Positions 1 to 6,524 of a stretch of 64,000 bases of DNA are shown piece by piece. How positions within the stretch are numbered: position 1 is the first letter of the stretch; the number at the start of each line of letters is the position of its first letter. Source of the DNA: Methylococcaceae bacterium UBA975 (GTDB lineage: Bacteria; Pseudomonadota; Gammaproteobacteria; Methylococcales; Cycloclasticaceae); contig DBBV01000006.1 of assembly GCA_002292375.1 (NCBI GenBank), positions 209,370 to 273,369 on the forward strand, given 5' to 3'. Both the position numbers and the translations under genes were made by a program. The notes beneath the pieces were generated by a model. That model ran no database searches and was not told where the DNA came from. It worked only from the letters and a program-made list of their open reading frames with translations.

Positions 1-50
1 GCCCAGAACCAAGCCCAGAACCAAAGCCAGAACCAAAGCCAGAACCAAAG
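1..50 (+). repeat. 12-bp direct repeats encoding PEPK units
   Basis: A unit close to CCAGAACCAAAG is repeated about four times head to tail and runs off the left edge of the window. It lies in the reading frame of the partial gene at the window start and encodes repeated Pro-Glu-Pro-Lys/Ser. The unit length is a multiple of three, so gain or loss of copies would keep the frame. Confidence 0.85.
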
Positions 51-218
51 TCAACCCCAGAGTTGGGGTCTTCGCTAGATATTGACGATATCGTTAACTC
101 TGCGTTTGAAGAGGTGAGTGCGGCTTCCGTGGATGAGGGCTTGGAAGACGCTGATGAATCAGGCGAAGCAAAAAAGGATTCAGAAGAACTTGATCCTGAC
201 TCAGCGACTAAAAAATAG
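1..218 (+). CDS. 3' end of an unknown gene with a PEPK-repeat region and acidic tail
   Basis: This open frame enters from the left edge and ends at a TAG at 216-218, giving 71 residues. The visible part starts with repeated PEPKPEPK, continues with a segment containing LDIDDIVNSAFEE, and ends in a strongly acidic, Asp/Glu-rich tail before a Thr-Lys-Lys end. No domain is recognisable. Pro-Glu-Pro-Lys repeats are common as spacer segments in periplasm-spanning or surface proteins, but function cannot be judged from this fragment. It is convergent with the ring-cleavage pseudogene 40 bp downstream. Composition resembles that of real coding sequence, so I treat it as a true gene end. Confidence 0.6.
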   Translation, partial: PEPSPEPKPEPKPEPKSTPELGSSLDIDDIVNSAFEEVSAASVDEGLEDADESGEAKKDSEELDPDSATKK

Positions 219-258
219 CCATATAGCCCTGTTTTTCGCTATACACTAGCAGGAAGGT

Positions 259-1074
259 TTAATCATCTGGATGTTGATGGCCCCAGTCAATCGGTTGGGA
301 ATAGGTTTTAACTTCCCATTTACCTTCCTCAACAATAATTCCACCCCAGCCAATTTCTAAACCAAAGCCGCTGGGGCTTTGCACGTAAAAAGAAAACATT
401 TGATCATTGGGGTGGTGGCCCAGCTCCATAAAGAATGGAATCTGAACTTCTTTGCAGCGTTGGCATGCCAATCCAACGTCATTCATATCCGTCACCTGTA
501 ACATAAAGTGATGAAGCTTTTTAGGAAAAGGCATTTCAGCAAAAGCTACAGAATGATGACGACCGGTTTTAGTACGCATAAAGGTAGCGTCTAAAATTGG
601 CCCGCCTGGTGCAACTTCCCCTTTAATGTAATCGCTGATGCGCATACATAAAATATTCTGGTAAAAATGACGCGTCTTCTCGGCGTTTTGAGCGATCGCC
701 GCGCCGAAATATAATTCATGAGTGACGCCATTGGGGTCGGTACAGAGGTAGGCTTTTTTTACAGATCTTTTTGTACACAGCTCATCGCTGGCTAGATTTA
801 TTTCAACGCCACTTGATGAAATGTGGTTCACCAGCGCTAGAAGAGCTGATTCAGATTCAAGCTCCCAGCCTATTGCAACGAGGTCATCAATACCGCCTTT
901 TTCAATAACAACGCGCTGTTCCTAGTTGTCTATTCGCAATATCAGTGACTCATCACTGCTTCGGTCGCTCAATTGCATGCCGATAAGGTTAACGCAGAAG
1001 TTTTCCCATGCCGCCAAGTCGCTGGCATTGAATACGAAGTAGCCTAAATTAGATGGCGTGAGCTGATGATTCAT
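259..1074 (-). pseudogene. Degenerate type I extradiol (BphC-like) ring-cleavage dioxygenase
   Basis: Reading from an ATG at 1074 gives a vicinal-oxygen-chelate protein of the 2,3-dihydroxybiphenyl 1,2-dioxygenase type, interrupted by an in-frame TAG at 922-924 (codon 51). The rest, open to 259, keeps the family motifs RHHSVAFA, LHHFMLQV, the HHPNDQ loop and a LEIGW segment carrying the glutamate metal ligand. Compared with the BphC family (about 298 aa), the segment between HELYFGAA and the RHFYQNIL helix is about 30 residues short. That segment normally carries the first metal-ligand histidine of the GHFV motif. The gene therefore has two independent lesions, and activity is unlikely. It lies directly downstream of the Rieske oxygenase, where a ring-cleavage enzyme is expected. 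An internal ATG at 831 could start a 190-aa product lacking the N-terminal domain. Confidence 0.85.
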
Positions 1075-1119
1075 GGTTGTGATTTTTTCTTTTTACCGTA
1101 GCGAATTTGAACGCCACGA

Positions 1120-2298
1120 TTATGTTTCGCCGCCATTCGCCGCCATTCGCCGCCATGTCAATACATAGGCATCAATGCGCGACAGGTTTTCTTTCTCGCC
1201 GTAGGCATACCCCGGTTCATCATAGGCCGCCTGGGATCCTTCGTTGGCCAGAATATCGCTTTTATTGAAGCCTTCATATTCCAAATAAGACCAGCGAGTA
1301 CGAATGTCATGTTCGGCCTTAAGTGCCTCACCTTCCGAGGATACTTTCTTGCCCCAGGCGATAATGTAGCGGTGATGCGTTTCATCGATGGGTACATACC
1401 ACTCGTAATGCATATAGCTACCCGTTATGCCTGATTCTGGTTCAGCACCCCATGGTCCAATTCGCAATGTGCACGGCAAGGTTAAAATGCCCTCGACATC
1501 CTGAAGTGGCATGCTTCCTGGGTCTGTCTGTGGATTGAAAGCTGACCGCAGTGTGTTGGTTTCACCATCACATTCAATCTTAAACTCAAACACTGGAATA
1601 ACATCGCTAAAAGCATCGGTAAAACCTTTTGGCCCCGGTCCTTCGTGCAAAATGAAGCCTTCATATGGATTGTCGCTTTTTGGTTTTTCCGCAAAGGGCA
1701 GCGGTTGCTTCCAGTATTTAACCAGTTCGTCTTCTTTGTGGATAAAGGTGTGGTTGAACTCGGAAGCAGAATCTGCCGCTATACGCCAGTTGGAGTGAAC
1801 CTCTTCGCTATGAAAGGGCGCCACATGGTTATCCTCGTCGAGAAAACCAAACTGAACATCGTCAAGCAGTGGTGGCGGTGGGCTCATATCGCCAATAAAG
1901 ATAAACAGCATCCCTTTTGTTTCCTGTATAGGGTAGGAATGCAGTTTCCGGTTACCGATCAGCTTGCTATCTGGGTCAGATGGAATGGCGACAAGGTCAC
2001 CGTTCTTAATGTTGTAAGTGAAACCATGAAACCAGCAGGTAATGGTGTTTTTGGTAAAACATTCCGGCTTTGTCGAAAACTTAAAGCCCCGGTGTAAACA
2101 CTCGTCGCGCACTGCATAGACTTGGCCATCAACCCGCTTCAACAATACGTCTTCGCCTAGAATTTTAAGGGTCTTGACCTCAGTTTCCCGCACATCGGCG
2201 CTAAAAAGCGCCGGGTACCAATGATTTCTAAAACCTAAAATGGCGTCTTCATAGGCTCCGGGTTTGATTTCAACAGGCTTTTTGTTTGATTTTCTCAT
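1120..2298 (-). CDS. Rieske aromatic ring-hydroxylating oxygenase, CarAa-like terminal component, altered C-terminus
   Basis: The 392-aa protein resembles carbazole 1,9a-dioxygenase terminal oxygenase (CarAa), which uses electrons from a ferredoxin to hydroxylate an aromatic ring. The Rieske cluster ligands are visible as C67-x-H69 and C88-x2-H91. The mononuclear iron ligands are H183 and H187, plus the Asp in GFNKSD near the C-terminus. The bridging Asp that normally precedes the first iron His by three residues is Glu180 here. The start ATG has a GGAG site upstream. The last seven residues come from a frameshift caused by an extra 10-bp repeat copy; removing one copy restores a CarAa-like tail (see findings). 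No ferredoxin or reductase gene is present nearby. It sits between the hydrolase and the ring-cleavage pseudogene. The natural substrate is unknown. Confidence 0.88.
   Translation of the reverse strand: MRKSNKKPVEIKPGAYEDAILGFRNHWYPALFSADVRETEVKTLKILGEDVLLKRVDGQVYAVRDECLHRGFKFSTKPECFTKNTITCWFHGFTYNIKNGDLVAIPSDPDSKLIGNRKLHSYPIQETKGMLFIFIGDMSPPPPLLDDVQFGFLDEDNHVAPFHSEEVHSNWRIAADSASEFNHTFIHKEDELVKYWKQPLPFAEKPKSDNPYEGFILHEGPGPKGFTDAFSDVIPVFEFKIECDGETNTLRSAFNPQTDPGSMPLQDVEGILTLPCTLRIGPWGAEPESGITGSYMHYEWYVPIDETHHRYIIAWGKKVSSEGEALKAEHDIRTRWSYLEYEGFNKSDILANEGSQAAYDEPGYAYGEKENLSRIDAYVLTWRRMAANGGET
1128..1156. repeat. 10-bp tandem repeat at the 3' end of the Rieske oxygenase
   Basis: The unit CGCCGCCATT (plus strand) is present in nearly three copies. 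Ten is not a multiple of three, so the copy number sets the reading frame of the oxygenase C-terminus. Confidence 0.95.
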
Positions 2299-2325
2299 GC
2301 TGCTCTCCTCTTTAGTCGTAGGTCT

Positions 2326-3195
2326 TTAGATCGTTCCGCTCCTAAAAAACTGGCGAATAACGGTATTAAACTCTTCAGGTGATTCGTATTGTGGCCAATG
2401 TGCAGCGTCTTTTTTCATAATGTATAACAAAGAGCCGGGAATTTTTGCCGCGCTATTTTTGGCGCATGGAACGTCATGGCAGGGGTTGTCTTCGGTCCAT
2501 AAGAATAAGGTCTCTTTTTTTATTTTTTCCATGGGAATTAGGTAATCATCGTGCATGCCGATCATACCGAGTACTTTTGGTGCGACTTCTTTAGAGCCAG
2601 GTTGTCTGTAACAAGTTAACCGTGTGTTGACTAATTCATCGGTAATCATCGTGTCGTGATTATTTGGATGAAAGAGCCACTTCATCCGATTTTTGACCGA
2701 TTCAAAGGTGGGCGGGCCTTGCGTTGTGGCCTTAGAGGTTAAATCAATTAAACCCTGTAGCTCTTCGCGGCCTTTGTCGGTAATGATCGGTAAACCCGCA
2801 GCGGTATTTAAGTTTAAGCGTAAAACGCGTTCAGGGTATTCAATGGTAAATAAGCCAGACACCCAGCCGCCCATTGACTCGCCTGAAAGGTGGGCTTTGT
2901 CGATGCCTAGGCTGTCCATTAATTCACGCAAATGATCAACCAGTGTCAGTGGCGTGTAATCTAATAAAGGTTTGTCCGACATACCTTGGCCTACGTAGTC
3001 ATAGGCGATAACGTGAAATTCATCGGATAAAGCAACGACATTTTTGGCATAAGCTTCGCAGTGGCCGCCAACGCCGTGTAAAAATAAAATGGTTTCTTTG
3101 TTGCCTTTACCCGCTTCAGCAATGCGTGTTTTTCCGTAAGAGGCAGTTTCAACGTATCGAATTTCTGCACCCATAAAATCTAACCATAATGACAT
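2326..3195 (-). CDS. Alpha/beta hydrolase, probable meta-cleavage product hydrolase
   Basis: This 289-aa alpha/beta-hydrolase resembles BphD/CarC-type enzymes, which hydrolyse the carbon-carbon bond of the ring-fission product after extradiol cleavage. The oxyanion-hole motif HGVGG is at about residues 40-44. The nucleophile elbow GESMGG places the serine at residue 107, and the general-base histidine is H266 in AAHWPQ. The Asp is probably the one in WTEDNP. The ATG has an AGGAG site (tcaggagcacgac). It is the first gene of the minus-strand group, with 27 bp to the Rieske gene, so the order hydrolase-oxygenase-dioxygenase fits an aromatic meta-cleavage operon. It appears intact, unlike its two downstream neighbours. 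Confidence 0.85.
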   Translation of the reverse strand: MSLWLDFMGAEIRYVETASYGKTRIAEAGKGNKETILFLHGVGGHCEAYAKNVVALSDEFHVIAYDYVGQGMSDKPLLDYTPLTLVDHLRELMDSLGIDKAHLSGESMGGWVSGLFTIEYPERVLRLNLNTAAGLPIITDKGREELQGLIDLTSKATTQGPPTFESVKNRMKWLFHPNNHDTMITDELVNTRLTCYRQPGSKEVAPKVLGMIGMHDDYLIPMEKIKKETLFLWTEDNPCHDVPCAKNSAAKIPGSLLYIMKKDAAHWPQYESPEEFNTVIRQFFRSGTI

Positions 3196-3337
3196 GTCGT
3201 GCTCCTGTTTTTAAATTATAAAAAGATTGAAAGGTTAAGTGTTCCCAGCGTAGCCTGGTTTATATATATAATGCGTCGCTGCGTGTTAATTTTTCGAATA
3301 GACGATTTTTTAAGCTCGAATAACGCGGGGTTGTTGA

Positions 3338-3374
3338 AGACGCCTAAAGGCATTCGCCTTTATTAACGGCGTCT
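3338..3374. repeat. Nested inverted repeat (strong hairpin)
   Basis: The outer arms AGACGCC and GGCGTCT enclose inner arms AAAGGC and GCCTTT around an ATTC loop. One side has a one-base offset and the other a six-base offset between the two stems. No T-tract follows on either strand, so an ordinary intrinsic terminator is unlikely. Confidence 0.75.
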
Positions 3375-3512
3375 GCTATGGGTGCTAATAGGCGGGATTT
3401 ATTCATAGTGGCGACTATTAATTAAATTCGAAAGTAAGCATTACTATTAGCTAATGTATCAGAGTTCTTTTAAAAAGCTAAATTTTTTACACCATTAGGC
3501 AGCAAGTAAACA

Positions 3513-3536
3513 GTGAATATTTTATTTTTTATTCAC
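3513..3536. promoter_or_regulatory. Candidate TetR-family operator
   Basis: The arms GTGAATA and TATTCAC are separated by 10 bp of AT-rich sequence and end 22 bp before the tetR start, overlapping its likely promoter. TetR-family genes are commonly autoregulated from such inverted repeats next to their start. The assignment is positional inference. Confidence 0.45.
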
Positions 3537-3558
3537 AATTAGTGGTATACTGCCGATC

Positions 3559-4167
3559 ATGAAAAGGTTTGACTCTGATTTGCCCAGTGAACAATTGAAG
3601 GAAAAGATTTTGGATGCCGCTGATAAGCGATTCAAAATATTGGGCTATAAAAAAACCGCGATGGCGGAAATTGCAAGTGACATGGGTATGTCAACGGCAA
3701 ATTTATACCGTTACTTTCCCAGTAAATTGGATATAGCAGAAAGCTTTGCTTTGCGAAGCTTCGTTAAAATGGAAAGTGGGCTACGGCAGGCGGTTAATTT
3801 AAAGACCGTATCAGCTGCGTCAGGCCTGCGTAATATGGTGTTTTACTTACTGCATTACAATTTTCGCCAACTTAATGAGTACCCTAAAATCAATGAGATC
3901 ATCGATGCATTGTGTGCCGAACGGCCGGCCTTGGTCGCAAGAAAAAAACAAGGCGAGTTGGATGTGTTGATGGGTATTTTAGAGAAAGGTCGGGACCAAG
4001 ATGGATGGGATATTGATGATCTTGAACAGATTGGTTTGGCTATATTGTCTTCTTGGTTGATGTTTAGTACCCCCGCTTTTATGTGTAACCAAACGCTTAA
4101 ACAGCTAGAAAAGTATTTGAACAATATTATGGACATCACGTTTAACGGTTTAAACAAAAGGGTTTAA
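3559..4167 (+). CDS. TetR/AcrR-family transcriptional regulator
   Basis: The 202-aa protein has a typical TetR N-terminal helix-turn-helix at about residues 32-60 (TAMAEIASDMGMSTANLYRYF followed by a Lys-Leu-Asp segment). The C-terminal domain is all-helical and presumably binds a ligand. The gene is followed by the first RND permease after only 2 bp, so the two are almost surely co-transcribed. It also faces the aromatic catabolic genes divergently. A simple model is repression of the export operon, relieved by a hydrophobic or aromatic ligand. The ligand cannot be read from the sequence. No good ribosome-binding site precedes the ATG. Confidence 0.9.
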   Translation: MKRFDSDLPSEQLKEKILDAADKRFKILGYKKTAMAEIASDMGMSTANLYRYFPSKLDIAESFALRSFVKMESGLRQAVNLKTVSAASGLRNMVFYLLHYNFRQLNEYPKINEIIDALCAERPALVARKKQGELDVLMGILEKGRDQDGWDIDDLEQIGLAILSSWLMFSTPAFMCNQTLKQLEKYLNNIMDITFNGLNKRV

Positions 4168-4169
4168 AG

Positions 4170-6494
4170 GTGAACCGAGTAGAAAAGCGTTTTAGTGAAT
4201 GGGTGCTTAAGCAGCGTGTAGTGATTATCGTGCTGGGTGTGCTTATAGTGTCGGCGTGCGGGTTTGGAATTAAGTACCTAGGTTTTACCCCAGATTATCG
4301 CGTTTACTTTAGAGCCGATAGCCCCCATTTGATGGCCTTCAATCAGAATGAAAGCACTTATACCAAATCAGATAATGTGTTTATTCTTGTGGTGCCTGGA
4401 AAGGGTGATGTATTTCAACAAGAGACTTTAGCGCTGATTGAGGATATGACCGTAGAGGCCTGGCAAATACCTTATTCATTAAGGGTTGATTCGATTCAAA
4501 ACTTTCAAAACACCTATGCTGAAGATGATGATTTAGTCGTTGAAGATTTATATATAGACGCGGGTTCTTTAACCAGTGAAGATATTGAGAAAGTTAAATT
4601 GGTAGCGCTAAGTGACCCTCTTTTACATAAAAGAATCGTTTCAAATGATGGGGCTGCGACGGCCGTTAATATCACGATCGAGTTCCCCGAGGTTGACCCA
4701 GAAGCTGAATTGCGGGCAGTCGTTTCTCATACACGTGAATTAGTAAAAAGGTATCAAGACAAATACCCGAACGTGCGCTTTTATGTGACTGGCATGGCGT
4801 TTATGAATAATGCGTTTGTTGAATCGGGCCAAGGTGACGGGGAAACACTTTTCCCGATTAGTTTTATAGTTATGGTCTTATTTTTAATGGTTTTGCTACG
4901 CAGTGCGAGTGCTGTTTTTGGTGTGACCTTGGTAATTTTTATGTCGACAGTGGTTGCATTTGGCCTGGGTGGTTACGCGGGTGTATTGTTATCCCCAGCC
5001 TCGGTGGCCTCGGGGCAAATGATTATGGTATTAGCGGTTGCCAATAGTGTGCATATGCTGGTGAGCTTTATTTTTGACCTGCGGCATAACGTAACGAAGG
5101 TAGCGGCGTTAAAAGAAAGTTTAAGGATTAATTTAGTCCCCATCTTTTTGACTAGCATTACCACAATGATTGGTTTTCTTGGAATGAACTTTAATGAATC
5201 GGAACCTTATAGAGACTTAGGGAACTTGGTAGCCGTTGGGGTGTTTGCTTCACTGGTTTTTTCGTTGACGTTTTTACCGGCGATGATGAGTTTTTTGCCG
5301 GTGAAGGTAAAACAAGGTGAAGACAGCGCTGTACCTTATTTGGAAAGATTTTCACGCTTCTCCATTAAGTTCCATAGGCCACTTTTATTATTGATGTGTG
5401 TGGTGGCTATAATGTCAGCCGCGGCCATTCCGTTAAATACGTCGGAAGAGCACTTTACTACCTATTTTGATCATACGGTACAGTTCCGTGTCGACTCTGA
5501 TGCAACCTTGGATATTATGGGGGGCACCTTCCAACTAACGTATTCAGTGCCAGCGGCAAGTAAAGGTGGAGTGAGCGAGCCTGAGTACCTTAAAAATTTA
5601 AAAAAGTTTGCGGACTGGTATCGGCAGCAACCAGAAACGATCAATGTATTTGTATTTACCGATACCATGCAACGGTTAAATAAAAATATGCACGGCGATG
5701 AACCAACGTGGTACAAATTGCCAGAAAGCCGGGATTTAGCTGCGCAATACACCTTGTTGTATGAAATGTCATTGCCGTATGGTTTGGATTTAAATAACCA
5801 AGTGAACGTAGACAAATCTGCAACACGGGTTGTGGTAACCGTAAAGGATATGACAAATAATGAGTTGATGGCCCTTGAAGAAAGAGCCCAAGCTTGGTTG
5901 AAAAGTAATGTGCCTAGTACGATGGTGACCCTAGGGACAGGGACGTTAATGATGTTTTCTCATTTGGCTGATACCAATACGACTAGCATGATCGTAGGCT
6001 CCGTATTAGCGTTAATTGTTATTTCAGCTATACTTATGTTTGCCCTTCGATCGTTTAAAATGGGTCTTTTCAGCTTGGTTACGAACATATTACCTGCAGC
6101 TGTTGGCTTTGGTCTCTGGGGTGTTTTGAATGGTGAAGTTCATATGGGTTTGTCAGTGGTTGTCAGTATGACCTTAGGTATTGTAGTTGATGATTCAGTC
6201 CATTTTTTAAGTAAATACTTACGCGCCAAGCGTGAGAAAGGCTATTCAACAGAAGACTCCATTACTTATGCGTTTACCCATGTAGGTAAAGCTTTGGGTA
6301 TCAGCACGCTAGTGTTAATAGGGGGGTTTGGTGTACTCATGGCCTCGCATTTTGCAATGACCACAGATATGGCTTTGCTGACGGTATGGATTATTTTAGC
6401 AGCCTTAGCTGCTAACTTTTTATTCTTGCCCGGTTTGTTGCTCGTATTTGATAAAGAAAAAATTGTAAATAACGCCGTTAAAGTGAGTGAATAA
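4170..6494 (+). CDS. RND/MMPL-family transporter, first of a tandem pair
   Basis: This 774-aa inner-membrane permease has the two-repeat RND layout: one N-terminal helix, a periplasmic loop, a block of membrane helices around residues 220-390, a second large loop, and a second helix block around 610-760. The family (MMPL/HpnN-like) exports lipids or hydrophobic compounds using the proton gradient. Membrane segment 10 carries Asp-Asp in GIVVDDSVHF. The equivalent segment 4 reads AVANSVHM, with Asn where many relatives have Asp. It uses a GTG start 2 bp after the tetR stop. It is a close paralogue of the next gene. The substrate is unknown. Confidence 0.88.
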   Translation: MNRVEKRFSEWVLKQRVVIIVLGVLIVSACGFGIKYLGFTPDYRVYFRADSPHLMAFNQNESTYTKSDNVFILVVPGKGDVFQQETLALIEDMTVEAWQIPYSLRVDSIQNFQNTYAEDDDLVVEDLYIDAGSLTSEDIEKVKLVALSDPLLHKRIVSNDGAATAVNITIEFPEVDPEAELRAVVSHTRELVKRYQDKYPNVRFYVTGMAFMNNAFVESGQGDGETLFPISFIVMVLFLMVLLRSASAVFGVTLVIFMSTVVAFGLGGYAGVLLSPASVASGQMIMVLAVANSVHMLVSFIFDLRHNVTKVAALKESLRINLVPIFLTSITTMIGFLGMNFNESEPYRDLGNLVAVGVFASLVFSLTFLPAMMSFLPVKVKQGEDSAVPYLERFSRFSIKFHRPLLLLMCVVAIMSAAAIPLNTSEEHFTTYFDHTVQFRVDSDATLDIMGGTFQLTYSVPAASKGGVSEPEYLKNLKKFADWYRQQPETINVFVFTDTMQRLNKNMHGDEPTWYKLPESRDLAAQYTLLYEMSLPYGLDLNNQVNVDKSATRVVVTVKDMTNNELMALEERAQAWLKSNVPSTMVTLGTGTLMMFSHLADTNTTSMIVGSVLALIVISAILMFALRSFKMGLFSLVTNILPAAVGFGLWGVLNGEVHMGLSVVVSMTLGIVVDDSVHFLSKYLRAKREKGYSTEDSITYAFTHVGKALGISTLVLIGGFGVLMASHFAMTTDMALLTVWIILAALAANFLFLPGLLLVFDKEKIVNNAVKVSE

Positions 6495-6524
6495 TGATTC
6501 AGTGTAAAGAGGTTAATTAGAAGT

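Larger units (their letters stand above)
3196..3558. promoter_or_regulatory. Divergent intergenic region between the catabolic operon and tetR
   Basis: This AT-rich 363-bp region separates the minus-strand hydrolase from the plus-strand tetR. It contains a nested hairpin at 3338-3374 and a 7-bp inverted repeat at 3513-3536. TATAAT-like hexamers occur on the minus strand near 3217 and TATACT on the plus strand at 3546-3551, but no convincing -35 accompanies either. The plus-strand -10-like element ends only 7 bases before the tetR ATG, which would give an almost leaderless transcript. I see no open reading frame of note in it. Confidence 0.5.

Noticed and set aside
1645..2097. 150-aa plus-strand open frame inside the Rieske oxygenase
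   Set aside because: It is antisense to a well-conserved protein with intact cluster motifs and has no start signal.
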